Source: Bailinhaonella thermotolerans (GTDB lineage: Bacteria; Actinomycetota; Actinomycetes; Streptosporangiales; Streptosporangiaceae). From it: 64,000 nt of DNA. The stretch spans positions 64,001 to 128,000 of the forward strand of contig NZ_QZEY01000015.1 in the NCBI RefSeq assembly GCF_003594875.1, written 5' to 3'. A program made the translations under genes and the position numbers. Below are positions 16,903 through 25,688 of this stretch, piece after piece (positions within the stretch are counted from its first letter, which is position 1; each line of letters opens with the position of its first letter). Under the pieces are notes generated by a model that had not been told where the DNA came from, did not search any database, and saw nothing but the letters and a program-made list of their open reading frames with translations.

Positions 16903-18252
16903 GTGCCGAGAGCCGACGGCCGCGAGAAGGCGGCCCTGATGGTGCTGTGCGCAGCGGTGTTCCTGGATTCGATGGACCTTTCCCTGATGGGGGTGGCCCT
17001 GCCCGCGATCGGGCGTGATCTTTCGCTGCCGGAGAGCGTCCTGCAGTGGCTGATGTCCGGGTACGCGGTCGCGTACGGCGGGTTCCTGCTGCTCGGCGGC
17101 CGGATCGCGGACCTGTTCGGACGGCGTCGCGTGTTCCTGCTGTCGCTGGCGGTCTTCGCCGTGGCGAGCCTGGCCGGGGGGCTGCTGTCGGCCGGGTGGC
17201 CCCTGGTCGTCACCCGGGTGATCAAGGGACTGGCGGCCGCGCTCACCGCGCCGGCGGCGCTGTCGCTCATCACCACCACCTTCGCCGAGGGCCCGCGCCG
17301 CAACCGGGCGCTGGGGGTCTACTCGCTGGCCGGGGCGACCGGCTACACCGCCGGGCTGATCGCCTCCGGCCTGCTGACCGAGATCAGCTGGCGGCTGGTG
17401 TTCTTCCTGCCGGTGCCGGTCGCGGCGGTGGTGCTGCTGGTGTCGCCGCTGGTGCTGCCGAGCGGTTCCAGCCGCGAGCGCGGGGGATTCGACGGCGCCG
17501 GCGCGGTGACGGTCACCGGCGGGGTGCTGCTGCTGGTGTTCGCGCTGACCGAGCGCGCCTGGCCGGCCGGTGTGGTGGCCGTGCTGCTGCTGGCCGCCTT
17601 CGTCCTCATCGAACGCCGCAGGCCGGCCCCGCTCGTCCCGCTGGAGGTGTTCAGGTCCGGGACGGTGGGCCCGGCCAACCTCGCCGCGCTGGCCTGGGCC
17701 TGCGCCACGATCGGATGGCAGTTCGTCGCCGTCCTCTACCTGCAGCGGGTGCTCGGGCACACCCCGCTGACCACCGGGCTCGGGATCGTCCCGATGGGGC
17801 TGGCCATCGTCGTCTCCGCCAACCTGGCCGGCCGGCTGATCGCCCGGTGGGGGCTGGGCCGCGTGGCCTCCGCCGGCATGCTGGTCCAGGGGGCGGGCAT
17901 CCTGCTGTTCCTCCGGGCCGGGGCCGACGGCGACTACCTCACGGTGCTCCTGCCCGCGCTGGTCGTGCACGGCATCGGCAACGGGCTGTCCTTCCCCAGC
18001 CTCAACATCGCCGCGGTCGCCGGCCTGCCCGACGAGCGGCAGGGCCTGGCCTCGGGCCTGGTCACCTCGTCGGTGCAGATCGGCGCCGGAATCGGCGTCG
18101 CGGTGCTGGCGGCCGTCATGACCTTGGGGGACACCCCGCTGGCCGGTTACCGGATCGCGTTCCTGACGGCGGGCGGCTTCTCCGTGCTGGGCGCCCTCAT
18201 CGCCGCGTACGGCCTGCGCCGGCGCCGCCCCGCGCCGCTGCCCACCGCCTGA
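16903..18252 (+). CDS. MFS drug-efflux transporter (DHA2-like)
   Basis: 449-residue major-facilitator protein with about 12-14 hydrophobic helices. Family marks: FLDSMDLSLMGVALPAIGRDL in helix 1 (the D.T/S motif of proton-coupled multidrug pumps), GGRIADLFGRRR in the loop 2-3 signature, and RVIKGLAAALTAPAALSLI in helix 4. GTG 16903 is chosen because GGAG lies 8 bases upstream; the longer in-frame starts overlap marR and the operator. Probably exports a toxic compound whose presence is sensed by the divergent MarR. The nitroreductase follows 119 bases later and is likely co-expressed. Confidence 0.9.
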   Translation: MPRADGREKAALMVLCAAVFLDSMDLSLMGVALPAIGRDLSLPESVLQWLMSGYAVAYGGFLLLGGRIADLFGRRRVFLLSLAVFAVASLAGGLLSAGWPLVVTRVIKGLAAALTAPAALSLITTTFAEGPRRNRALGVYSLAGATGYTAGLIASGLLTEISWRLVFFLPVPVAAVVLLVSPLVLPSGSSRERGGFDGAGAVTVTGGVLLLVFALTERAWPAGVVAVLLLAAFVLIERRRPAPLVPLEVFRSGTVGPANLAALAWACATIGWQFVAVLYLQRVLGHTPLTTGLGIVPMGLAIVVSANLAGRLIARWGLGRVASAGMLVQGAGILLFLRAGADGDYLTVLLPALVVHGIGNGLSFPSLNIAAVAGLPDERQGLASGLVTSSVQIGAGIGVAVLAAVMTLGDTPLAGYRIAFLTAGGFSVLGALIAAYGLRRRRPAPLPTA

Positions 18253-18286
18253 GACGTCCTGGGACGTCCTGAGACGTCCTGAGACG
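18251..18286. repeat. 10-bp tandem repeat, 3.6 copies
   Basis: GAGACGTCCT (one unit GGGACGTCCT) begins at 18251, 18261, 18271 and partly 18281. Each unit contains GACGTC, a 6-base palindrome. It starts at the MFS stop codon, in the gap before the nitroreductase gene. Confidence 0.75.
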
Positions 18287-18371
18287 CCCGCCCCTGAGAG
18301 CTCCCCCCGAGAACCGGGACCCCGACCCGGAACCCCGACCCGGGACCTGACCACCCTGGATGGAGATCGTC

Positions 18372-19019
18372 ATGACGCTGGACCTCACCCCCGACGAACT
18401 GCTGAGCACGACCCGCGCGGTGCGCAAGCGGCTGGACCTCACCCGGCCGGTGCCCCGCGAGCTGATCGAGGAATGCGTGGACCTGGCCGTGCAGGCGCCG
18501 ACCGGGCGCAACCGGCAGCGCTGGCACTTCCTCGTCGTCACCGAGCCCGAGCAGCGGCGGAAGGTGGCCGACATCTTCCTGCGAGCCCTGAGCCGGGGCG
18601 GCGGGCAGCCGCTGACCGAACGCGACGTGTGGCGGATGAACTACCACCGCGGCTCCACCGAGCGGGTCTTCGACGGCCTTCGGCACCTGGCCGAGAACAT
18701 CCACCGGGTGCCCGCGTTCGTCATCCCCGGTGTGGAGGGGCGCACCGACCGGGCGCCGGTGACCGAGCAGGCGGGGGCGTGGGGCTCGATCCTGCCCGCG
18801 GTGTGGAGCTTCATGCTGGCGGCCCGGGCGCGTGGGCTGGGCACGGTGTGGACCACCGCGCAGGCTCCGCTCGAACGCGAGCTGGCCGGTGTGCTCGGCG
18901 TGCCGTACGACGAGGTCATGCTGGCGGCGTTCATCCCGCTGGCCTTCACCATCGGCACCGACTTCAAGCCCGCGCCCCGTATCCCGCGCGAGGAGGTCCT
19001 GCACTGGGACCGGTGGTGA
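18372..19019 (+). CDS. Nitroreductase-family FMN protein
   Basis: 215 residues. FMN-binding marks of the family: AVRKRLDLTRPVPRELIEECV at the N-terminus, APTGRNRQRWHF, the central WGSILPAVWSFMLAARARGLG helix and GTVWTT. These proteins reduce nitro, quinone or flavin substrates with NAD(P)H. ATG 18372 is preferred because GGAG lies 6 bases before it; an ATG at 18360 is in frame but lacks a site. It is probably in the MarR regulon with the efflux pump, as a detoxifying enzyme. Confidence 0.88.
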   Translation: MTLDLTPDELLSTTRAVRKRLDLTRPVPRELIEECVDLAVQAPTGRNRQRWHFLVVTEPEQRRKVADIFLRALSRGGGQPLTERDVWRMNYHRGSTERVFDGLRHLAENIHRVPAFVIPGVEGRTDRAPVTEQAGAWGSILPAVWSFMLAARARGLGTVWTTAQAPLERELAGVLGVPYDEVMLAAFIPLAFTIGTDFKPAPRIPREEVLHWDRW

Positions 19020-19025
19020 ACGCGC

Positions 19026-19063
19026 CCGCCAGGCCGTACCGGCGCATCCGGGTGGCCTGGCGG
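19026..19063. terminator. Hairpin between convergent nitroreductase and MBL genes
   Basis: CCGCCAGGCC (19026-19035) and GGCCTGGCGG (19054-19063) are perfect complements around an 18-base loop that has a smaller CGG/CCG pairing. It fills the 59-base gap between two converging stops, so a bidirectional terminator is likely. Confidence 0.7.
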
Positions 19064-19078
19064 TCCCGCCGGGGGCCG

Positions 19079-19885
19079 TCAGCGGGGAGGCGGGAGGGGG
19101 AGGGAGTGGCCGCGGGGGAGGGTGCGGATCCCGGCGGCGAGGCCCTGGTCCTCGGCGCGGGCCAGGAAGTCGCGGAGGGGGGACTTGAAGACGGTGTAGT
19201 CGTCGTGGTGGATGGGGACGGTGTGGCGGGGCGCGACGGCGCGCAGCCACTCGGTGCCCTGGACGGCGTCCATGGTGACGGTGAGGAGGCCGAGCAGGCG
19301 GGTCCCGCCGAGGTGGACCAGGGCCAGGTCGATGTGGGGGTAGCGCTCGGCTATCCGCCGGACCCCGTCGTACATCAGGGTGTCCCCGCTGACGTAGACG
19401 CGCAGGTCCACGTGGCCGGAGGTGTCGCCGAACTCCAGCATGCTCCCCATGACCGGGGGGAGGAGGCGGCGGGCGGGGCCGGGCGCGTGCCGGCCGGGGA
19501 GCGCGGTGACGCGCAGCACGCGGTCCCCGGTGGACAGCACGTGCTGCGACCAGGTGGGCAGCCCCCGCGTGCGGGTGAACCCCTGCCTGTGGATCCGCCG
19601 CGCGGCCCGCGGCGTCGTCACCACCGGCACCTCGGGGTCGAGCCCGCGGCGCGCCACCCGATCCCAGTGATCGCCGTGCAGGTGGGACAGCACGACCACG
19701 TCGAGGGGAGGCAGCTCGTCCACCCGGACGGCCGGATCCACCAGCCGCCGCGACGTCAGCCCGTACCCCAGATAGGCCCGCTGCCCACGCCGCAGGAAGT
19801 TCGGATCGGTGAGCACCGTGAACCCCCCGTACCGCAGCACGGTGGTCGCGTTCCCCACGAAGAAGAGAGACCCGTCCTCGACCAC
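19079..19885 (-). CDS. Metallo-beta-lactamase-fold hydrolase (UlaG/NAPE-PLD-like)
   Basis: 268 residues. The metal-binding motif is SHLHGDHWD (HxHxDH), supplemented by a His in LPGRHAPG, Asp in VSGDTLMYDG and His in VPIHHDDYTVF. The opening (GNATTVLRYGGFTVLTDPNF) is typical of the UlaG-like branch with a PNF substrate loop. It would hydrolyse an ester, lactone or phosphodiester; the substrate is unknown. GTG 19885 is used as start and opens the conserved fold at once. It stands alone, convergent with the nitroreductase. Confidence 0.88.
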   Translation of the reverse strand: MVEDGSLFFVGNATTVLRYGGFTVLTDPNFLRRGQRAYLGYGLTSRRLVDPAVRVDELPPLDVVVLSHLHGDHWDRVARRGLDPEVPVVTTPRAARRIHRQGFTRTRGLPTWSQHVLSTGDRVLRVTALPGRHAPGPARRLLPPVMGSMLEFGDTSGHVDLRVYVSGDTLMYDGVRRIAERYPHIDLALVHLGGTRLLGLLTVTMDAVQGTEWLRAVAPRHTVPIHHDDYTVFKSPLRDFLARAEDQGLAAGIRTLPRGHSLPLPPPR

Positions 19886-20012
19886 GCCATCACCTCCGCC
19901 CCGCCCCTACCCGCCCGCGCCCGCCCGACTCCGGCGCGCCCCGCCGTACGGCGTCGCGCCAGGGAGCCGGGCGGGCGGCGCCGTACGGCGGGGCGCGGCT
20001 GGTCAGGTCGGG

Positions 20013-20984
20013 TCAGGTCAGGAGGGCGTCGATGTCACGGTGGAGGGTGTCGCGGGCGGCCGGGCCCAGGGCCGCCGCGAGGGTGGTCAGGAGGGCCTCG
20101 AAGGGGTCGTGGCGGGGAAGGGCGCCGAGGGCCCGGGCCAGGCTCTCCACGGTCCAGGGGGCGTCGTCCCCGGTCACCCGCTCGGCGGCGGTCCAGCCCT
20201 GGTTCCGGGTCACGGTGGTGCCGCGCACGGAGAAGACCTGGCCGGTGAAGGGGCAGTCCGGGGAGGCCAGGTAGGCGGCCACGGGGGCGATCGCGCGGGG
20301 GTGCAGGGGGTCGTGGGCTCCGTCGGCGGGGGCGGGGGGCATGCCGGGGACGTCCCGCGTGAGGCGGGTGCGGACCATCGAGGGGGAGACCGCGTTGACG
20401 CGGACGCCCCAGCCGCGCAGTTCGAGGGCGTGGACCACGGTCATGGCCGCGACGCCGGCGTTGGCGGCGGCATAGCCGGTCTGGGCCGGGAGCGGGTTGA
20501 GCAGGCCCGACCCGGAGGTGGTGTTGACGATGGCCCGGTCCACGCGATCTCCGGCGGCGCGCCGCTCGCGCCAGTGCCTGGCGGCCCAGTGGCTGACCGC
20601 GAACGTGCCCTTCAGCTTGACCCCGACGACCTCGTCGAAGTCGGACTCGGCGAGCTTCGGCAGGGCGCGGTTGCGTTCCACGGCGGCGTTGTTGACGACG
20701 ATGTGCAGGTCGCCGAAGGCCTCCACGGCGGTCTCCACCATCTGGCGGGCGTCCTCCCAGCGGGCGACGCTGCCGGTGTCGGCCACCGCCCGGCCGCCCG
20801 CCCGCACGATCTCCTCGGCGACCGCCGCCGCCACGCCCCGGTCGCCGCCGCTGCCGTCGGGCTCGACCCCCGGGTCGTTCACGACGACCCGCGCGCCCTC
20901 GGCGGCGAAGAACAGCGCCTCCTCGCGCCCGATGCCCCGGCCCGCGCCGGTGATGAGGGCGACCTTCCCGTCCAGGCTTCCCAT
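20013..20984 (-). CDS. SDR-family oxidoreductase with altered catalytic Lys position
   Basis: 323-residue short-chain dehydrogenase of the larger, hydroxyacyl-CoA-dehydrogenase-like type. The cofactor loop is TGAGRGIG at about residues 12-19, NNAA and VVND lie in the NAD site, and the catalytic region reads NTTSGSG then TGYAAANAG. The usual YxxxK is YAAAN here, so the catalytic Lys is Asn. ATG 20984 follows AAGGGG by 7 bases; frames extending further run into the divergent promoter. It is divergent from a TetR gene, and three evenly spaced 9-base repeats lie between them. Probable role: 2-enoyl or 3-hydroxyacyl metabolism under TetR control. Confidence 0.85.
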   Translation of the reverse strand: MGSLDGKVALITGAGRGIGREEALFFAAEGARVVVNDPGVEPDGSGGDRGVAAAVAEEIVRAGGRAVADTGSVARWEDARQMVETAVEAFGDLHIVVNNAAVERNRALPKLAESDFDEVVGVKLKGTFAVSHWAARHWRERRAAGDRVDRAIVNTTSGSGLLNPLPAQTGYAAANAGVAAMTVVHALELRGWGVRVNAVSPSMVRTRLTRDVPGMPPAPADGAHDPLHPRAIAPVAAYLASPDCPFTGQVFSVRGTTVTRNQGWTAAERVTGDDAPWTVESLARALGALPRHDPFEALLTTLAAALGPAARDTLHRDIDALLT

Positions 20985-21002
20985 GCCAGAACCCCTTCGA
21001 TT

Positions 21003-21045
21003 CATTGAATGCATTGCTTCACTGAATGAAGTTATACATCGAATG
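21003..21045. promoter_or_regulatory. Three CAYYGAATG repeats at 17-bp period, candidate TetR binding sites
   Basis: CATTGAATG (21003), CACTGAATG (21020) and CATCGAATG (21037) are direct repeats spaced exactly 17 bases. An outer TTCATT/AATGAA inverted pair (21001-21006, 21025-21030) adds dyad symmetry. The block is AT-rich and fills the gap between the SDR and TetR genes, where promoters for both must lie. Confidence 0.7.
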
Positions 21046-21060
21046 TAGTAGGATGTGCGC

Positions 21061-21651
21061 ATGGAACACCAGGACGGGCTCCGGGAGCGGAAGAAGCGGC
21101 GGACCCGGCGGGCGCTCGTCGAGGCCGCGGTCCGGCTGTTCGAGGAGAACGGGTACGACGAGACGACCGTGGCGGACATCGCCGCGGCCGCCGAGGTGTC
21201 CACGCGCACGTTCTTCCTGCACTTCGCCGCCAAGGAGGACGTCCTGTTCGCGCACGCGGGCGGGCGGGTGGACCTCGCGCTGGAGGTGGTGGCCCGGCGC
21301 GCCCCCGGGACGCCCGTGGACGACGCGCTCGCGGAGGCCATGGAGCTGATGGCCGACGACGCCCTCGGCAACGATCTGGAGACCGGGCTCGCCGCGCTGC
21401 GCGTCCGCCTGGCCGCCGCCGTGCCCGCGCTCCAGGCGCGCCTGCTGCACCGCGTGGTCACCGCCCAGGCCGACCTGGCCGAAGCCGTCGCCCGCGCCTA
21501 CGGCCTGGACCCCGTCGAGGCGGCCGCCCGTGTCGGGGCCTTCCTCGGCGCGGTCAACGCCGCCACCCTGGCCGCGCTCCGGCAGGACGCCTCGCCCGAG
21601 CGGGTCCGCGCCGCGATGCACCGCGCCATCGGCCTGACCCGCCGCTCCTGA
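21061..21651 (+). CDS. TetR-family transcriptional regulator
   Basis: 196 residues. Basic N-terminal arm (RERKKRRTRRALVEAA), then the helix-turn-helix TTVADIAAAAEVSTRTFFLHF at about 35-55, with FFLHFAAKEDVLF typical of the family. The C-terminal part is helical. ATG 21061 follows AGGA by 7 bases; GTG 21055 is an alternative. Divergent from the SDR gene; a repeat block suited to cooperative binding lies between them. Confidence 0.92.
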   Translation: MEHQDGLRERKKRRTRRALVEAAVRLFEENGYDETTVADIAAAAEVSTRTFFLHFAAKEDVLFAHAGGRVDLALEVVARRAPGTPVDDALAEAMELMADDALGNDLETGLAALRVRLAAAVPALQARLLHRVVTAQADLAEAVARAYGLDPVEAAARVGAFLGAVNAATLAALRQDASPERVRAAMHRAIGLTRRS

Positions 21652-21877
21652 CCCGCCGTTCCTGGCGCGGTTCTCCTGCCCCCGACTTGGGCTCGCCGGC
21701 TCGGGCCCGCTGCTCCTGAGCTGCTGTTCCTGACCCCCGGCGCGGACTGGCGGCCTCGGGCCCGCCGTTCCCGGGCGGCCGTTCTCGGCCGGCCGGCTCG
21801 GGCCGGCCGGGCCTGGGCCGTTCCGGATCATGCCCCGGGCTTCGTCGGTGGTACGGGCGGGGTGAGATCATCTTCAG

Positions 21878-22507
21878 ATGCCGATCGATCCGCATCTGCT
21901 GGCCGTGTTCACGTTGACGACGATCATCGCGTTGGTGACACCCGGGCCGGACATGTTGTTCGTGCTGGGGTGCGGGATGCGGGGCGGGGCCCGGGCCGGG
22001 GTGCTGGCCACCCTGGGGGTCATCACGGGGGACGCGTTGTACGTCGCGGCGGCCGCGGCGGGGCTGTCGGCGCTGCTGACGGCGTTCCCCGTGGTGTTCA
22101 CGGTGCTGCGGCTGGCCGGGGCCGCCTATCTGGTCTACCTCGGGGTCCAGATGATCCGGCGGCGCAAGCGGGCGCAGGAGGAAGAGGTGGCCGCCGGCGG
22201 CATGTCGGGGCGGCGGGCCTTCCTGAACGGGGCCGTCTCCTCCATGGCCAACCCCCAGACGTTCACGTTCATGGCGGCCTTCCTGCCGCAGTTCATCGAC
22301 CCGGCGGCGGGGCCGGTCTGGGTGCAGTTCGCCATCCTCGGCGCCGTCCTGATCGTCCTGGAGTTCGCGGCCGACGCGACCGTCGGCGTCCTGGCGGGCC
22401 GGATCGGCGGCTGGCTGCGCAGGCGGCAGGCCGTACGCCGCCGGATCGACGCCGCGACCGGGACCGTCTTCATCGGCCTGGGCGTCAGCCTGGCCGTCCA
22501 ACGCTGA
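21878..22507 (+). CDS. LysE/RhtB-family amino-acid exporter
   Basis: 209-residue inner-membrane protein with about six hydrophobic helices. The family motif TPGPDMLFVLGCGMRGG lies near residues 21-37, and a second conserved stretch, FLNGAVSSMANPQTFTFMAAFLPQF, lies in the middle. LysE-type proteins export amino acids or small metabolites by proton exchange; the substrate is not predictable. It stands alone, with the next gene convergent. Confidence 0.92.
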   Translation: MPIDPHLLAVFTLTTIIALVTPGPDMLFVLGCGMRGGARAGVLATLGVITGDALYVAAAAAGLSALLTAFPVVFTVLRLAGAAYLVYLGVQMIRRRKRAQEEEVAAGGMSGRRAFLNGAVSSMANPQTFTFMAAFLPQFIDPAAGPVWVQFAILGAVLIVLEFAADATVGVLAGRIGGWLRRRQAVRRRIDAATGTVFIGLGVSLAVQR

Positions 22508-22653
22508 CCCCGCCCGAGCCCCGGCCCGCCGTGACCGCGACCCCCGCGACCCCCGCGACCCCGCCGACCCCGCCGTCCCCCTGACCTGGCCTTCACCATT
22601 GGCCCGGCCGTCACCGTGATCCCCGGGCGCCCGAGGGCCGGGGACGTACGTCG

Positions 22654-23685
22654 TCAGGGGGTCGGGAGATCCACGGAGATGTGGGGGGACAGGGCGCGGA
22701 GGAAGCCGGGCGCGTCGAAGATCTCCCCGGCGGAGGCCACGCCCGCCGTCTGGACGCGGCCGGTGAGGACGCGCTCGACCGCCTCGACCGCGAGTGGCGC
22801 GCTCACCGCGTAGATGTCCCTGCCCCTGGCCACGGCCCGCCGTTCCCGGCCGCCGGAGCGCACGACGACGTCGACGAGGAAGGTCTGCCCGGACCGCCCG
22901 CGCTCGTCGGCCGCGGCCGGGAGCGGCGTCTCCGGGGACAGCACGTCGCCCGCCGCCTCGACCGTCATGTAGGTGCGCACCTCGGGGACGCGCAGGTGGC
23001 GGGGGATGGTGACGACGTCGGCCATGGTGAACTCGCCGACGACGTCGCGGGGGCCCACCGGGTCGGGGAAGGGCCACCGCAGGACCGGCGGGGCGTCGTC
23101 GCGGTACTCCAGCCGCCCGTTCGCGAAGCGGACACGCCGCCCCTTCCGCCGCTCCCGCGAGACCGCGCCCGACTCGCGCGTGCCCGCGGTGGGGTGCCAG
23201 CCGCTCAGGCCGTACGCGACGTGCACCTCGTCGGCCCCGGTCCAGTCGCCCATCGCGGCGGTGGCGAGCAGGTCGCCGAGGCCGCCGAAGAAGGCCATGG
23301 CCGGGACGACCGAGATCGCCGCCGCGCGGGCGCGCTCGGCGAAGTGCTCGAACGTGTCGGCGTTCGCCTCGATCTCGGCCGCCACGTCCACGTACGGGAT
23401 CCCGGCGCGCAGGGCCGCCTCGATCACGGGGGCCGCGGTGGCCGCGAACGGCCCGGCCGTGTTGATCACCGCCGCCGCCCCGGCCAGGGCGCGGTCGAGC
23501 GAGTCCGGGTCGCCGGCCGTCGCCGGACGGGCCTCGTGCCCCGTCTCCGCCGCCAGCGCGCTCAGCCTGCCCGCGTCGCGGCCGGAGAGGACCGGGACGA
23601 ATCCGCGCTCTCGCAGCTCCGCCACCACGAACCGCCCGGTGTGCCCGTACGCGCCGAAAACCGCCACCCTCTGCCCCGATGCCAT
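22654..23685 (-). CDS. Saccharopine-dehydrogenase-like NAD(P) oxidoreductase
   Basis: 343 residues. N-terminal Rossmann motif VAVFGAYGHTGRFVVAEL, then AAAVINTAGPFAATAAPVIEAAL and YVDVAAEIEA, the pattern of the saccharopine dehydrogenase/trans-acting enoyl reductase group. ATG 23685 follows GGAGGGAAA. In actinobacteria such proteins reduce lipid or polyketide intermediates, but no partner synthase is nearby. Divergent from the AraC-type regulator at 23794, which may control it. Confidence 0.87.
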   Translation of the reverse strand: MASGQRVAVFGAYGHTGRFVVAELRERGFVPVLSGRDAGRLSALAAETGHEARPATAGDPDSLDRALAGAAAVINTAGPFAATAAPVIEAALRAGIPYVDVAAEIEANADTFEHFAERARAAAISVVPAMAFFGGLGDLLATAAMGDWTGADEVHVAYGLSGWHPTAGTRESGAVSRERRKGRRVRFANGRLEYRDDAPPVLRWPFPDPVGPRDVVGEFTMADVVTIPRHLRVPEVRTYMTVEAAGDVLSPETPLPAAADERGRSGQTFLVDVVVRSGGRERRAVARGRDIYAVSAPLAVEAVERVLTGRVQTAGVASAGEIFDAPGFLRALSPHISVDLPTP

Positions 23686-23793
23686 GGTCTTTCCCTCCGT
23701 CGAACGGCTCGCCGTGATCTCTGGCGGACATCCTGCTCGGCCGGGACCTTCGTCACGAGTGGCCGGAACGCCAATACCCGTACAATTCCGGAC

Positions 23794-24753
23794 ATGAGGT
23801 CGATCGCGGTGGCCGTCACCGACGGGATGCTCCACTTCGAGCTGTCCCTGGCGTGCGAGGTCTTCGGCTCCGCCCCGGCCTCGGTGACGGCGCCCTGGTA
23901 CGACGTCACCGTCTGCGGGCCCGTGGCCGTACGGGTCGGGCGGTTCCTGCTGGAGCCCGACGCCGGGCTCGACCGGCTCCGGGACGCCGGCACCGTGATC
24001 GTCCCGGGCTGGGCCGACGTCGACGTGGAGCCGCCGGCCGACCTGGTGGACGCGGTGCGCGCGGCGCACGAGGCGGGCGCCCGCGTCGTCTCCCTGTGCA
24101 CGGGCGCGTTCGTGCTGGCCGCGGCCGGGCTGCTGGACGGGCGGCGCGCGACCACGCACTGGGCGCACACCGAGGCCCTGGCCGCCCGCCACCCCCGGGT
24201 CGAGGTCGATCCCGGCGTGCTCTACGTGGACGGCGGCAGCGTGCTGACCAGCGCCGGCAAGGCCGCCGCCCTGGACCTGTGCCTGCATCTCGTACGTCTC
24301 GACCACGGCGCGGCGGTCGCCAACGCGGTCGCGCGCCGCCTGGTCGTGCCGCCGCACCGGGACGGCGGCCAGGCCCAGTTCGTCACCGCGCCGGTGCCCG
24401 CCCCCGGCGACCACCCGCTCGCCGACCTGCTCTCCTGGGCGATCGAACGGCTGGACCGGCCGCTGACCGTCGAGGACCTCGCCCGCCGGGCGCGGATGAG
24501 CACGCGCACCCTGGGCCGCCACTTCCGCGCGGTGACCGGCGCCTCACCGCTCCAGTGGCTGCTGACCCAGCGCATCCGGCACGCCCAGGAACTGCTGGAG
24601 ACCACCTACGAGAGCGTCGAGTCCATCGCCGCGGCCACCGGCATGGGCACCGCCACGACCCTCCGCCGCCACTTCAACCGCACGGTGGGCGTCCCCCCGG
24701 ACGCCTACCGCCGCGCCTTCCGCGCGAGGACCCGCCCCGCCCCACCCCGCTGA
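23794..24753 (+). CDS. GlxA-type regulator (DJ-1/PfpI domain plus AraC helix-turn-helix)
   Basis: 319 residues. Residues 1-190 form a DJ-1/PfpI-like sensor (IAVAVTDGMLHFELSLACEVFG; nucleophile elbow VVSLCTGAFVLAAAGLLDGR; TTHW). Residues 215-310 form an AraC DNA-binding domain with two helix-turn-helix units (TVEDLARRARMSTRTLGRHF and SVESIAAATGMGTATTLRRHF). This is the FtrA/GlxA architecture. Likely an activator or repressor of the divergent reductase gene 108 bases away. Confidence 0.92.
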   Translation: MRSIAVAVTDGMLHFELSLACEVFGSAPASVTAPWYDVTVCGPVAVRVGRFLLEPDAGLDRLRDAGTVIVPGWADVDVEPPADLVDAVRAAHEAGARVVSLCTGAFVLAAAGLLDGRRATTHWAHTEALAARHPRVEVDPGVLYVDGGSVLTSAGKAAALDLCLHLVRLDHGAAVANAVARRLVVPPHRDGGQAQFVTAPVPAPGDHPLADLLSWAIERLDRPLTVEDLARRARMSTRTLGRHFRAVTGASPLQWLLTQRIRHAQELLETTYESVESIAAATGMGTATTLRRHFNRTVGVPPDAYRRAFRARTRPAPPR

Positions 24754-24978
24754 CCCCGCGACCACGACGCCCCCACCCGAAGGGGGCACCGCCTCGCCGT
24801 CCCGGCTCTGGCCGTGGGTCCTCGCCGGTGCCGCGGATCCTCCTGGCCCGCCGGGCGTCGCCTGCCGGTCCCGGCGTGTCCTGGAGGGCCTGGCCGGGGA
24901 TTCGCTCAGACTGGGCCTCGGGCCGGTCGCCGGTCCGGGAGAAGTCGCAGGTCGGATGGCGAGGGAGAGGCGGGGACC

Positions 24979-25332
24979 ATGGTGCTGGCGCGGGGATGCG
25001 GGCGGGGCCGGACTCGGGGGCGGAGAGGGCTCCGGGCGGCGGTCGCGGCGGTGCTGCTCGGGCCGTGGCTTCTCGCCGGCACGGCTCACGCGGACGCCGC
25101 TCACACGTCCTCCGCCGGGGTCTACACCTGCGAGACCGTCTCGCTGAACCTGAGCGAGGGGAAGGGCAACCGGTGCTCGGGCTCGCCGGGCCTGCCCAGG
25201 TTCGGCCCGATCCACACCGCGTTCGAACTGCGCGGCACGGGGACCGCGCGCCTGCGCTGCGGGGGCGGCGCGCCGACGGGCGCGGCGGTGCTCCCCGCCG
25301 AGGTCAGAGGGCGGGACTGCGCCTGGATCTGA
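24979..25332 (+). CDS. Small secreted Cys-containing protein
   Basis: 117 residues with an Arg-rich N-terminus, a hydrophobic core (LRAAVAAVLLGPWLLAG) and a signal-peptidase site near AHA. The mature part of about 75 residues has four Cys (YTCETVSL, GNRCSG, RLRCGGG, GRDCAWI), enough for two disulfides. No family recognised. ATG 24979 is preceded by GAGAGG. The gene is believable from the signal peptide and Cys pattern, but not certain. Confidence 0.55.
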   Translation: MVLARGCGRGRTRGRRGLRAAVAAVLLGPWLLAGTAHADAAHTSSAGVYTCETVSLNLSEGKGNRCSGSPGLPRFGPIHTAFELRGTGTARLRCGGGAPTGAAVLPAEVRGRDCAWI

Positions 25333-25688
25333 CACGCCCCCGGCGAACCTCCCGCGCGGGAACCCCGCCGCCCGGATGCGGCACGCGCTCGTCCGCGTAC
25401 GGCTGGGCGGCCGCAACCGGGAGCACGTCCAGCCGCTCCACGACAGGTGGCCGGGACGCCGGGGGCTCGCGGTCTCCCACGTGGGCGGCGAGGACGACTT
25501 CCCCCCGCGCATGGCCGTGGCCGCCCCGCGAGGTCGGCTCCGGCCCTCCGGCCCTCCGGCCGTGAGACCGGCCGCGGCTCCCGCCTCCGGAGCGGGACCG
25601 GCGTCCCCGGGCGTCGGGCTCATGCCGTACCAGCGGATACCGTAGATTTACGGTGGTTGCCCCGTGTTGTGACTGTTAGGTGGTGGCG
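25333..25688. other. Intergenic region with a perfect inverted repeat before the MEDS genes
   Basis: An 89-codon frame at 25376-25645 crosses this region but has no recognisable domain or ribosome site and was not accepted. ACCGTA-GATT-TACGGT (25639-25654) is a perfect inverted repeat 35 bases upstream of the MEDS-STAS start and may be an operator or lie at its promoter. Confidence 0.5.

Noticed and set aside
25376-25645. 89-codon frame before the MEDS genes
   Set aside because: No ribosome site, no domain, Pro/Arg/Ala-rich end; coding status unsupported.
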